Below, piece after piece: positions 48,078 to 61,187 of a DNA stretch of 64,000 nt. Under the pieces are notes generated by a model that was given only the letters and a program-made list of their open reading frames with translations, had not been told where the DNA came from and did no database searches. Where the stretch lies: NCBI GenBank assembly GCA_960531495.1, contig CAUIJY010000068.1, positions 248,001 to 312,000 on the forward strand, written 5' to 3'. Position 1 is the stretch's first letter; every line of letters begins with the position of its first letter. The stretch is from Zeus faber (lineage: Eukaryota > Chordata > Actinopteri > Zeiformes > Zeidae). A program made the translations under genes and the position numbers.

Positions 48078-50989
48078 ACTTTTTGCAGAACAGTTTTTGG
48101 CACATCTAACACATTTTTCCTGAAATTACGAGCATTTTCATAAAAACCTGCATGGATGGCAAACAAGGCATTTTCAGGCAATTTTAAGACTGAAAGGATG
48201 TTTTGAGTAAAGGTTTCTGTCATGACTGTGTAGGAACTGCTCAGATAGTGTGAATACTGTTTTGAACTCATTTGTAATTGGGAATGTACTGTTTGTAAAA
48301 CAGTTTTTGGCACATCTAACAAGTATTTCTGAAATAATAAGCATTTTCATGAAACCTGCATGGATGGCAAACAAGGCATTTTCAGGCCATTTAAAGACTG
48401 AAAGGATGTTTTGAGTAAAGCTTTCTGTCATGACTCTGTAGGAACTGCTCATATAGTGTGAATACTGTTTTGAACTCATTTGTAATTGGGAATGTACTCT
48501 TTGTAAAACAGTTTTTGGCACATCTAACAAGTATTTCTGAAATAATAAGCATTTTCATGAAACCTGCATGGATGGCAAACAAGGCATTTTCAGGCCATTT
48601 AAAGACTGAAAGGATGTTTTGAGTAAAGATTTCTGTCATGACTCTCTAGGACCTGCTCAGATAGTGTAAATACTGTTATGAACTGATTTGTAATGGGAAA
48701 GTACTGTTTGCAAAAGAGTTTTTGGCACATCTAACAAGTTTTTCTGAAATTATGAGCATTTTCATAAAAACCTGCATGGATGGCAAACAAGGCATTTTCA
48801 GGCAATTTAAAGACTGAAAGGATGTTTTGAGTAAAGGTTTCTGTCATGACTCTGTAGGACCTGCTCAGATAGTGTAAATACTGTTATGAACTCATTTGTA
48901 ATGGGAAAGTACTGTTTGCAGAACAGTTTTTGGCACATCTAACAAGTATTTCTGAAATAATAAGCATTTTCATGAAACCTGCATGGATGGCAAACAAGGC
49001 ATTTTCAGGCCATTTAATGACTGAAAGGATGTTTTGAGTAAAGGTTTCTGTCATAACTCTGTAGGAACTGCTCAGATAGTGTTAATACTGTTATGAACTC
49101 ATTTGTAATGGGAAAGTACTGTTTGCAAAACAGTTTTTCGCACATCTAACAAGTTTTTCTGAAATTACGAGCAGTTTCATAAAAACCTGCATGGGTGGCA
49201 AACATGGCATTTTCAGGCAATTTAAAGACTGAAAGGATGTTTTGAGTAAAGGTTTCTGTCATGACTGTGTAGGAACTGCTCAGATAGTGTGAATACTGTT
49301 TTGAACTCATTTGTAATTGGGAATGTACTGTTTGTAAAACAGTTTTTGGCACATCTAACAAGTATTTCTGAAATAATAAGCATTTTCATGAAACCTGCAT
49401 GGATGGCAAACAAGGCATTTTCAGGCAATTTAAAGACTGAAAGGATGTTTTGAGTAAAGGTATCTGTCATAACTCTGTAGGAACTGCTCAGATAAAGTAA
49501 ATACTGTTATGAACTCATTTGTAATGGGAAAGTACTGTTTGCAGAACAGTTTTGGCACATCTAACAATTTTTTTCTGAAATTACGAGCATTTTCATAAAA
49601 AACTGCATGGATGGCAAACAAGGCATTTTCAGGCAATTTAAAGACTGAAAGGATGTTTGAGTAAAGATTTCTGTCATGACTCTGTAGGAACTGCTCAGAT
49701 AGCGTAAATACTGTTATGAACTCATTTGTAATGGGAAAGTACTGTTTGCAAAACAGTTTTTGGCACATCTAACAAGTTTTTCTGAAATTGCAAGCATTTT
49801 CATAAAAACCTGCATGGATGGCAAACAAGGCATTTTCAGGCAATTTAAAGACTGAAAGGATGTTTTGAGTAAAGTTTTCTGTCATAACTCTGTAGGAACT
49901 GCTCAGATAGTGTAAATACTGTTATGAACTCATTTGTAATGGGAAAGTACTGTTTGCAGAACAGTTTTTGGCACATCTAACACATTTTTTCTGAAATTAC
50001 GAGCATTTTCATAAAAACCTGCATGGATGGCAAACAAGGCATTTTCAGGCAATTTAAAGACTGAAAGGATGTTTTGAGTAAAGATTTCTGTCATGACTCT
50101 GTAGGAACTGCTCAGATAGTGTAAATACTGTTATGAGCTCATTTGTAATGGGAAAGTACTGTTTGCAAAACAGTTTTTGGCACATCTAACAAGTTTTTCT
50201 GAAATTACAAGCATTTTCATAAAAACCTGCATGGATGGCAAACAAGGCATTTTCAGGCAATTTAAAGACTGAAAGGATGTTTTGAGTAAAGGTTTCTGTC
50301 ATGACTCTCTAGGACCTGCTCAGATAGTGTAAATACTGTTATGAACTGATTTGTAATGGGAAAGTACTGTTTGCAAAAGAGTTTTTGGCACATCTAACAA
50401 GTTTTTCTGAAATTACGAGCATTTTCATAAAAACCTGCATGGATGGCAAACAAGGCATTTTCAGGCAATTTAAAGACTGAAAGGATGTTTTGAGTAAAGG
50501 TTTCTGTCATAACTCTGTAGGAACTGCTCAGATAAAGTAAATACTGTTATGAACTCATTTGTAATGGGAAAGTACTGTTTGCAGAACAGTTTTGGCACAT
50601 CTAACAATTTTTTTCTGAAATTACGAGCATTTTCATAAAAAACTGCATGGATGGCAAACAAGGCATTTTCAGGCAATTTAAAGACTGAAAGGATGTTTTG
50701 AGTAAAGGTTTCTGTCATGACTCTGTAGGACCTGCTCAGATAGTGTAAATACTGTTATGAACTCATTTGTAATGGGAAAGTACTGTTTGCAGAACAGTTT
50801 TTGGCACATCTAACAAGTTTTTCTGAAATTACGAGCAGTTTCATAAAAACCTGCATGGGTGGCAAACAAGGCATTTTCAGGCAATTTAAAGACTGAAAGG
50901 ATGTTTTGAGTAAAGGTTTCTGTCATAACTCTGTAGGAACTGCTCAGATAGTGTAAATACTGTTATGAACTCATTTGTAATGGGAAAGT
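48078..50989 (+). repeat. 7-mer exit into 8-mer segment (14 monomers, 2,912 bp)
   Basis: n1-n4 start at 48078, 48288, 48496 and 48703. The monomers at 48911 (CATTTAATGACTG, near 49016), 49118 (TTTTCGCACATC, a rare CpG) and 49327 follow. Then come a seven-T monomer at 49534 with GATGTTTGAG, GATAGCG and GAAATTGCAAGC at its border, and monomers of the 8-mer type to 50989. The 14-monomer interval recurs at 58276-61187. Confidence 0.85.
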
Positions 50990-53206
50990 ACTTTTTGCAG
51001 AACAGTTTTTGGCACATCTAACACATTTTTTCTGAAATTACGAGCATTTTCATAAAAACCTGCATGGATGGCAAACAAGGCATTTTCAGGCAATTTTAAG
51101 ACTGAAAGGATGTTTTGAGTAAAGGTTTCTGTCATGAATGTGTAGGAACTGCTCAGATAGTGTGAATACTGTTTTGAACTCATTTGTAATTGGGAATGTA
51201 CTGTTTGTAAAACAGTTTTTGGCACATCTAACAAGTATTTCTGAAATAATAAGCATTTTCATGAAACCTGCATGGATGGCAAACAAGGCATTTTCAGGCC
51301 ATTTAAAGACTGAAAGGATGTTTTGAGTAAAGGTTTCTGTCATGACTCTCTAGGACCTGCTCAGATAGTGTAAATACTGTTATGAACTGATTTGTAATGG
51401 GAAAGTACTGTTTGCAAAACAGTTTTTGGCACATCTAACAAGTTTTTCTGAAATTACAAGCATTTTCATAAAAACCTGCATGGATGGCAAACAAGGCATT
51501 TTCAGGCAATTTAAAGACTGAAAGGATGTTTTGAGTAAAGTTTTCTGTCATAACTCTGTAGGAACTGCTCAGATAGTGTAAATACTGTTATGAACTCATT
51601 TGTAATGGGAAAGTACTGTTTGCAGAACAGTTTTTGGCACATCTAACACATTTTTTCTGAAATTACGAGCATTTTCATAAAAACCTGCATGGATGGCAAA
51701 CAAGGCATTTTCAGGCAATTTAAAGACTGAAAGGATGTTTTGAGTAAAGATTTCTGTCATGACTCTGTAGGAACTGCTCAGATAGTGTAAATACTGTTAT
51801 GAGCTCATTTGTAATGGGAAAGTACTGTTTGCAAAACAGTTTTTGGCACATCTAACAAGTTTTTCTGAAATTACAAGCATTTTCATAAAAACCTGCATGG
51901 ATGGCAAACAAGGCATTTTCAGGCAATTTAAAGACTGAAAGGATGTTTTGAGTAAAGGTTTCTGTCATGACTCTCTAGGACCTGCTCAGATAGTGTAAAT
52001 ACTGTTATGAACTGATTTGTAATGGGAAAGTACTGTTTGCAAAAGAGTTTTTGGCACATCTAACAAGTTTTTCTGAAATTACGAGCATTTTCATAAAAAC
52101 CTGCATGGATGGCAAACAAGGCATTTTCAGGCAATTTAAAGACTGAAAGGATGTTTTGAGTAAAGGTTTCTGTCATAACTCTGTAGGAACTGCTCAGATA
52201 AAGTAAATACTGTTATGAACTCATTTGTAATGGGAAAGTACTGTTTGCAGAACAGTTTTGGCACATCTAACAATTTTTTTCTGAAATTACGAGCATTTTC
52301 ATAAAAAACTGCATGGATGGCAAACAAGGCATTTTCAGGCAATTTAAAGACTGAAAGGATGTTTTGAGTAAAGGTTTCTGTCATGACTCTGTAGGACCTG
52401 CTCAGATAGTGTAAATACTGTTATGAACTCATTTGTAATGGGAAAGTACTGTTTGCAGAACAGTTTTTGGCACATCTAACAAGTTTTTCTGAAATTACGA
52501 GCAGTTTCATAAAAACCTGCATGGGTGGCAAACAAGGCATTTTCAGGCAATTTAAAGACTGAAAGGATGTTTTGAGTAAAGGTTTCTGTCATAACTCTGT
52601 AGGAACTGCTCAGATAGTGTAAATACTGTTATGAACTCATTTGTAATGGGAAAGTACTTTTTGCAGAACAGTTTTTGGCACATCTAACACATTTTTTCTG
52701 AAATTACGAGCATTTTCATAAAAACCTGCATGGATGGCAAACAAGGCATTTTCAGGCAATTTTAAGACTGAAAGGATGTTTTGAGTAAAGGTTTCTGTCA
52801 TGAATGTGTAGGAACTGCTCAGATAGTGTGAATACTGTTTTGAACTCATTTGTAATTGGGAATGTACTGTTTGTAAAACAGTTTTTGGCACATCTAACAA
52901 GTATTTCTGAAATAATAAGCATTTTCATGAAACCTGCATGGATGGCAAACAAGGCATTTTCAGGCCATTTAAAGACTGAAAGGATGTTTTGAGTAAAGGT
53001 TTCTGTCATGACTCTCTAGGACCTGCTCAGATAGTGTAAATACTGTTATGAACTGATTTGTAATGGGAAAGTACTGTTTGCAAAACAGTTTTTGGCACAT
53101 CTAACAAGTTTTTCTGAAATTACAAGCATTTTCATAAAAACCTGCATGGATGGCAAACAAGGCATTTTCAGGCAATTTAAAGACTGAAAGGATGTTTTGA
53201 GTAAAG
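49790..53206 (+). repeat. Tandem duplication of an 8-monomer segment (period 1,666 bp)
   Basis: Positions from about 49790 match those 1,666 bp further on, including GTTTTCTGTCATAAC (49873 and 51539), the GAGCTC variant (near 50134 and 51800) and the anchors 50990 and 52656. It stops where GATAGTG (51573) faces ATAAAG (53239). The homologous region near 60.0-61.7 kb has only one copy. Confidence 0.85.
50990..52655 (+). repeat. 8-mer anchor interval (1,666 bp)
   Basis: It starts m1, m2 and an m3-like monomer with GTTTTCTGTCATAAC and GATAGTG. An ACACATTTTTT monomer then stands where the 8-mers at 18523 and 28097 have a seven-T monomer. Monomers with GAGCTC, CTCTCTAGG, ATAAAG and seven T follow, and a GGGTGG monomer ends the interval. 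Confidence 0.85.
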
Positions 53207-55778
53207 GTTTCTGTCATAACTCTGTAGGAACTGCTCAGATAAAGTAAATACTGTTATGAACTCATTTGTAATGGGAAAGTACTGTTTGCAGAACAGTTTT
53301 GGCACATCTAACAATTTTTTTCTGAAATTACGAGCATTTTCATAAAAAACTGCATGGATGGCAAACAAGGCATTTTCAGGCAATTTAAAGACTGAAAGGA
53401 TGTTTTGAGTAAAGATTTCTGTCATGACTCTGTAGGAACTGCTCAGATAGTGTAAATACTGTTATGAACTCATTTGTAATGGGAAAGTACTGTTTGCAAA
53501 ACAGTTTTTGGCACATCTAACAAGTTTTTCTGAAATTACAAGCATTTTCATAAAAACCTGCATGGATGGCAAACAAGGCATTTTCAGGCAATTTAAAGAC
53601 TGAAAGGATGTTTTGAGTAAAGGTTTCTGTCATAACTCTGTAGGAACTGCTCAGATAAAGTAAATACTGTTATGAACTCATTTGTAATGGGAAAGTACTG
53701 TTTGCAGAACAGTTTTGGCACATCTAACAATTTTTTTCTGAAATTACGAGCATTTTCATAAAAAACTGCATGGATGGCAAACAAGGCATTTTCAGGCAAT
53801 TTAAAGACTGAAAGGATGTTTTGAGTAAAGGTTTCTGTCATGACTCTGTAGGACCTGCTCAGATAGTGTAAATACTGTTATGAACTCATTTGTAATGGGA
53901 AAGTACTGTTTGCAGAACAGTTTTTGGCACATCTAACAAGTTTTTCTGAAATTACGAGCAGTTTCATAAAAACCTGCATGGGTGGCAAACAAGGCATTTT
54001 CAGGCAATTTAAAGACTGAAAGGATGTTTTGAGTAAAGGTTTCTGTCATAACTCTGTAGGAACTGCTCAGATAAAGTAAATACTGTTATGAACTCATTTG
54101 TAATGGGAAAGTACTGTTTGCAGAACAGTTTTTGGCACATCTTACACATTTTTGCTGAAATTACGAGCATTTTCATAAAAACCTGCATGGATGGCAAACA
54201 AGGCATTTTCAGGCAATTTAAAGACTGAAAGGATGTTTTGAGTAAAGGTTTCTGTCATAACTCTGTAGGAACTGCTCAGATAGTGTTAATACTGTTATGA
54301 ACTCATTTGTAATGGGAAAGTACTGTTTGCAGAACAGTTTTTGGCACATCTAACAAGTTTTTCTGAAATTACAAGCACTTTCATAAAAACCTGCATGGAT
54401 GGCAAACAAGGCATTTTCAGGCAATTTAAAGACTGAAAGGATGTTTTGAGTAAAGGTTTCTGTCATGACTCTGTAGGACCTGCTCAGATAGTGTAAATAC
54501 TGTTATGAACTCATTTGTAATGGGAAAGTACTGTTTGCAGAACAGTTTTTGGCACATCTAACAAGTTTTTCTGAAATTACGAGCAGTTTCATAAAAACCT
54601 GCATGGGTGGCAAACAAGGCATTTTCAGGCAATTTAAAGACTGAAAGGATGTTTTGAGTAAAGGTTTCTGTCATAACTCTGTAGGAACTGCTCAGATAAA
54701 GTAAATACTGTTATGAACTCATTTGTAATGGGAAAGTACTGTTTGCAGAACAGTTTTGGCACATCTAACAATTTTTTTCTGAAATTACGAGCATTTTCAT
54801 AAAAAACTGCATGGATGGCAAACAAGGCATTTTCAGGCAATTTAAAGACTGAAAGGATGTTTTGAGTAAAGGTTTCTGGCATGACTCTGTAGAACCTGCT
54901 CAGATAGTGTAAATACTGTTATGAACTCATTTGTAATGGGAAAGTACTGTTTGCAGAACAGTTTTTGGCACATCTAACACATTTTTTCTGAAATTACGAG
55001 CATTTTCATAAATACCTGCATGGATGGCAAACAATGCATTTTCAGGCAATTTAAAGACTGAAAGGATGTTTTGAGTAAAGCTTTCTGTCATGACTCTGTA
55101 GGAACTGCTCAGATAGTGTAAATACTGTTATGAACTCATTTGTAATGGGAAAGTACTGTTTGCAAAAGAGTTTTTGGCACATCTAACAAGTTTTTCTGAA
55201 ATTACAAGCACTTTCATAAAAACCTGCATGGATGGCAAACAAGGCATTTTCAGGCAATTTAAAGACTGAAAGGATGTTTTGAGTAAAGGTTTCTGTCATG
55301 ACTGTGTAGGAACTGCTCAGATAGTGTGAATACTGTTTTGAACTCATTTGTAATTGGGAATGTACTGTTTGTAAAACAGTTTTTGGCACATCTAACAAGT
55401 ATTTCTGAAATAATAAGCATTTTCATGAAACCTGCATGGATGGCAAACAAGGCATTTTCAGGCAATTTAAAGACTGAAAGGATGTTTTGAGTAAAGATTT
55501 CTGTCATGACTCTCTAGGACCTGCTCAGATAGTGTAAATACTGTTATGAACTGATTTGTAATGGGAAAGTACTGTTTGCAAAAGAGTTTTTGGCACATCT
55601 AACAGGTTTTTCTGAAATTACGAGCAGTTTCATAAAAACCTGCATGGGTGGCAAACATGGCATTTTCAGGCAATTTAAAGACTGAAAGGATGTTTTGAGT
55701 AAAGGTTTCTGCCATAACTCTGTAGGAACTGCTCAGATAGTGTAAATACTGTTATGAACTCATTTGTAATGGGAAAGT
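52656..55778 (+). repeat. 15-mer HOR copy (3,123 bp)
   Basis: It has the same 15 monomers in the same order as the reference, at a constant offset of 13,318 bp. It carries the same marks for m8 (54138), m11, m12 (AAGCTT near 55079) and m15 (ACAGG near 55604). I noticed no differences from the reference copy. Confidence 0.89.
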
Positions 55779-56819
55779 ACTTTTTGCAGAACAGTTTTTG
55801 GCACATCTAACACATTTTTTCTGAAATTACGAGCATTTTCATAAAAACCTGCATGGATGGCAAACAAGGCATTTTCAGGCAATTTTAAGACTGAAAGGAT
55901 GTTTTGAGTAAAGGTTTCTGTCATGAATGTGTAGGAACTGCTCAGATAGTGTGAATACTGTTTTGAACTCATTTGTAATTGGGAATGTACTGTTTGTAAA
56001 ACAGTTTTTGGCACATCTAACAAGTATTTCTGAAATAATAAGCATTTTCATGAAACCTGCATGGATGGCAAACAAGGCATTTTCAGGCCATTTAAAGACT
56101 GAAAGGATGTTTTGAGTAAAGGTTTCTGTCATGACTCTCTAGGACCTGCTCAGATAGTGTAAATACTGTTATGAACTGATTTGTAATGGGAAAGTACTGT
56201 TTGCAAAACAGTTTTTGGCACATCTAACAAGTTTTTCTGAAATTACAAGCATTTTCATAAAAACCTGCATGGATGGCAAACAAGGCATTTTCAGGCAATT
56301 TAAAGACTGAAAGGATGTTTTGAGTAAAGGTTTCTGTCATAACTCTGTAGGAACTGCTCAGATAAAGTAAATACTGTTATGAACTCATTTGTAATGGGAA
56401 AGTACTGTTTGCAGAACAGTTTTGGCACATCTAACAATTTTTTTCTGAAATTACGAGCATTTTCATAAAAAACTGCATGGATGGCAAACAAGGCATTTTC
56501 AGGCAATTTAAAGACTGAAAGGATGTTTTGAGTAAAGATTTCTGTCATGACTCTGTAGGAACTGCTCAGATAGTGTAAATACTGTTATGAACTCATTTGT
56601 AATGGGAAAGTACTGTTTGCAAAACAGTTTTGGCACATCTAACAATTTTTTTCTGAAATTACGAGCATTTTCATAAAAAACTGCATGGATGGCAAACAAG
56701 GCATTTTCAGGCAATTTAAAGACTGAAAGGATGTTTTGAGTAAAGGTTTCTGTCATAACTCTGTAGGAACTGCTCAGATAGTGTAAATACTGTTATGAAC
56801 TCATTTGTATTGGGAAAGT
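55779..56819 (+). repeat. Truncated 15-mer (5 monomers) joined to the 7-mer
   Basis: m1-m4 start at 55779, 55989, 56196 and 56404. The monomer at 56612 is a hybrid: it begins GCAAAACAG like m5, but then has TTTTGGC, seven T and six A like m6. Its tail becomes GTCATAAC/GATAGTG/TTTGTATTGGG, as in n7, and leads into n1 at 56820. Confidence 0.85.
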
Positions 56820-58275
56820 ACTTTTTGCAGAACAGTTTTTGGCACATCTAACACATTTTTCCTGAAATTACGAGCATTTTCATAAAAACCTGCATGGATG
56901 GCAAACAAGGCATTTTCAGGCAATTTTAAGACTGAAAGGATGTTTTGAGTAAAGGTTTCTGTCATGACTGTGTAGGAACTGCTCAGATAGTGTGAATACT
57001 GTTTTGAACTCATTTGTAATTGGGAATGTACTGTTTGTAAAACAGTTTTTGGCACATCTAACAAGTATTTCTGAAATAATAAGCATTTTCATGAAACCTG
57101 CATGGATGGCAAACAAGGCATTTTCAGGCCATTTAAAGACTGAAAGGATGTTTTGAGTAAAGCTTTCTGTCATGACTCTGTAGGAACTGCTCATATAGTG
57201 TGAATACTGTTTTGAACTCATTTGTAATTGGGAATGTACTCTTTGTAAAACAGTTTTTGGCACATCTAACAAGTATTTCTGAAATAATAAGCATTTTCAT
57301 GAAACCTGCATGGATGGCAAACAAGGCATTTTCAGGCCATTTAAAGACTGAAAGGATGTTTTGAGTAAAGATTTCTGTCATGACTCTCTAGGACCTGCTC
57401 AGATAGTGTAAATACTGTTATGAACTGATTTGTAATGGGAAAGTACTGTTTGCAAAAGAGTTTTTGGCACATCTAACAAGTTTTTCTGAAATTATGAGCA
57501 TTTTCATAAAAACCTGCATGGATGGCAAACAAGGCATTTTCAGGCAATTTAAAGACTGAAAGGATGTTTTGAGTAAAGGTTTCTGTCATGACTGTGTAGG
57601 AACTGCTCAGATAGTGTGAATACTGTTTTGAACTCATTTGTAATTGGGAATGTACTCTTTGTAAAACAGTTTTTGGAACATCTAACAAGTATTTCTGAAA
57701 TAATAAGCATTTTCATGAAACCTGCATGGATGGCAAACAAGGCATTTTCAGGCCATTTAAAGACTGAAAGGATGTTTGAGTAAAGATTTCTGTCATGACT
57801 CTGTAGGAACTGCTCAGATAGTGTAAATACTGTTATGAACTCATTTGTAATGGGAAAGTACTGTTTGCAAAACAGTTTTTGGCACATCTAACAAGTTTTT
57901 CTGAAATTACAAGCATTTTCATAAAAACCTGCATGGATGGCAAACAAGGCATTTTCAGGCAATTTAAAGACTGAAAGGATGTTTTGAGTAAAGTTTTCTG
58001 TCATGACTCTCTAGGACCTGCTCAGATAGTGTAAATACTGTTATGAACTGATTTTTAATGGGAAAGTACTGTTTGCAAAAGAGTTTTTGGCACATCTAAC
58101 AAGTTTTTCTGAAATTACGAGCAGTTTCATAAAAACCTGCATGGGTGGCAAACATGGCATTTTCAGGCAATTTAAAGACTGAAAGGATGTTTTGAGTAAA
58201 GGTTTCTGTCATAACTCTGTAGGAACTGCTCAGATAGTGTAAATACTGTTATGAACTCATTTGTATTGGGAAAGT
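56820..58275 (+). repeat. 7-mer HOR copy (1,456 bp)
   Basis: n1-n7 with the TTTGTATTGGG anchor context. It matches 46622-48077 at an offset of 10,198 bp. Confidence 0.88.
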
Positions 58276-61187
58276 ACTTTTTGCAGAACAGTTTTTGGCA
58301 CATCTAACACATTTTTCCTGAAATTACGAGCATTTTCATAAAAACCTGCATGGATGGCAAACAAGGCATTTTCAGGCAATTTTAAGACTGAAAGGATGTT
58401 TTGAGTAAAGGTTTCTGTCATGACTGTGTAGGAACTGCTCAGATAGTGTGAATACTGTTTTGAACTCATTTGTAATTGGGAATGTACTGTTTGTAAAACA
58501 GTTTTTGGCACATCTAACAAGTATTTCTGAAATAATAAGCATTTTCATGAAACCTGCATGGATGGCAAACAAGGCATTTTCAGGCCATTTAAAGACTGAA
58601 AGGATGTTTTGAGTAAAGCTTTCTGTCATGACTCTGTAGGAACTGCTCATATAGTGTGAATACTGTTTTGAACTCATTTGTAATTGGGAATGTACTCTTT
58701 GTAAAACAGTTTTTGGCACATCTAACAAGTATTTCTGAAATAATAAGCATTTTCATGAAACCTGCATGGATGGCAAACAAGGCATTTTCAGGCCATTTAA
58801 AGACTGAAAGGATGTTTTGAGTAAAGATTTCTGTCATGACTCTCTAGAACCTGCTCAGATAGTGTAAATACTGTTATGAACTGATTTGTAATGGGAAAGT
58901 ACTGTTTGCAAAAGAGTTTTTGGCACATCTAACAAGTTTTTCTGAAATTATGAGCATTTTCATAAAAACCTGCATGGATGGCAAACAAGGCATTTTCAGG
59001 CAATTTAAAGACTGAAAGGATGTTTTGAGTAAAGGTTTCTGTCATGACTCTGTAGGACCTGCTCAGATAGTGTAAATACTGTTATGAACTCATTTGTAAT
59101 GGGAAAGTACTGTTTGCAGAACAGTTTTTGGCACATCTAACAAGTATTTCTGAAATAATAAGCATTTTCATGAAACCTGCATGGATGGCAAACAAGGCAT
59201 TTTCAGGCCATTTAATGACTGAAAGGATGTTTTGAGTAAAGGTTTCTGTCATAACTCTGTAGGAACTGCTCAGATAGTGTTAATACTGTTATGAACTCAT
59301 TTGTAATGGGAAAGTACTGTTTGCAAAACAGTTTTTCGCACATCTAACAAGTTTTTCTGAAATTACGAGCAGTTTCATAAAAACCTGCATGGGTGGCAAA
59401 CATGGCATTTTCAGGCAATTTAAAGACTGAAAGGATGTTTTGAGTAAAGGTTTCTGTCATGACTGTGTAGGAACTGCTCAGATAGTGTGAATACTGTTTT
59501 GAACTCATTTGTAATTGGGAATGTACTGTTTGTAAAACAGTTTTTGGCACATCTAACAAGTATTTCTGAAATAATAAGCATTTTCATGAAACCTGCATGG
59601 ATGGCAAACAAGGCATTTTCAGGCAATTTAAAGACTGAAAGGATGTTTTGAGTAAAGGTATCTGTCATAACTCTGTAGGAACTGCTCAGATAAAGTAAAT
59701 ACTGTTATGAACTCATTTGTAATGGGAAAGTACTGTTTGCAGAACAGTTTTGGCACATCTAACAATTTTTTTCTGAAATTACGAGCATTTTCATAAAAAA
59801 CTGCATGGATGGCAAACAAGGCATTTTCAGGCAATTTAAAGACTGAAAGGATGTTTGAGTAAAGATTTCTGTCATGACTCTGTAGGAACTGCTCAGATAG
59901 CGTAAATACTGTTATGAACTCATTTGTAATGGGAAAGTACTGTTTGCAAAACAGTTTTTGGCACATCTAACAAGTTTTTCTGAAATTGCAAGCATTTTCA
60001 TAAAAACCTGCATGGATGGCAAACAAGGCATTTTCAGGCAATTTAAAGACTGAAAGGATGTTTTGAGTAACGTTTTCTGTCATAACTCTGTAGGAACTGC
60101 TCAGATAGTGTAAATACTGTTATGAACTCATTTGTAATGGGAAAGTACTGTTTGCAGAACAGTTTTTGGCACATCTAACACATTTTTTCTGAAATTACGA
60201 GCATTTTCATAAAAACCTGCATGGATGGCAAACAAGGCATTTTCAGGCAATTTAAAGACTGAAAGGATGTTTTGAGTAAAGATTTCTGTCATGACTCTGT
60301 AGGAACTGCTCAGATAGTGTAAATACTGTTATGAGCTCATTTGTAATGGGAAAGTACTGTTTGCAAAACAGTTTTTGGCACATCTAACAAGTTTTTCTGA
60401 AATTACAAGCATTTTCATAAAAACCTGCATGGATGGCAAACAAGGCATTTTCAGGCAATTTAAAGACTGAAAGGATGTTTTGAGTAAAGGTTTCTGTCAT
60501 GACTCTCTAGGACCTGCTCAGATAGTGTAAATACTGTTATGAACTGATTTGTAATGGGAAAGTACTGTTTGCAAAAGAGTTTTTGGCACATCTAACAAGT
60601 TTTTCTGAAATTACGAGCATTTTCATAAAAACCTGCATGGATGGCAAACAAGGCATTTTCAGGCAATTTAAAGACTGAAAGGATGTTTTGAGTAAAGGTT
60701 TCTGTCATAACTCTGTAGGAACTGCTCAGATAAAGTAAATACTGTTATGAACTCATTTGTAATGGGAAAGTACTGTTTGCAGAACAGTTTTGGCACATCT
60801 AACAATTTTTTTCTGAAATTACGAGCATTTTCATAAAAAACTGCATGGATGGCAAACAAGGCATTTTCAGGCAATTTAAAGACTGAAAGGATGTTTTGAG
60901 TAAAGGTTTCTGTCATGACTCTGTAGGACCTGCTCAGATAGTGTAAATACTGTTATGAACTCATTTGTAATGGGAAAGTACTGTTTGCAGAACAGTTTTT
61001 GGCACATCTAACAAGTTTTTCTGAAATTACGAGCAGTTTCATAAAAACCTGCATGGGTGGCAAACAAGGCATTTTCAGGCAATTTAAAGACTGAAAGGAT
61101 GTTTTGAGTAAAGGTTTCTGTCATAACTCTGTAGGAACTGCTCAGATAGTGTAAATACTGTTATGAACTCATTTGTAATGGGAAAGT
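58276..61187 (+). repeat. 7-mer exit into 8-mer segment (14 monomers), copy of 48078-50989
   Basis: It has the same monomer order and rare marks (CATTTAATGAC, TTTTCGCAC, GGTATCTGTC, GATAGCG, GAAATTGC) as the block 10,198 bp upstream. Differences seen are A for G at 58848, which creates TCTAGA, and C for A at 60071, which creates a CpG. Confidence 0.87.

Larger units (their letters stand above)
44471..48850 (+). repeat. 7-mer HOR array, three tandem copies (period 1,456 bp)
   Basis: Equivalent positions recur at exactly 1,456 bp through about 4.37 kb, in the phase n5-n6-n7-n1-n2-n3-n4. The first junction is where GTTTTCTGTC (44467) differs from GGTTTCTGTC one period later. The end is where CATGACTCTGTAGGACC (48848) replaces CATGACTGTGTAGGAAC. 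Anchors within it lie at 45166, 46622 and 48078. Confidence 0.88.
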
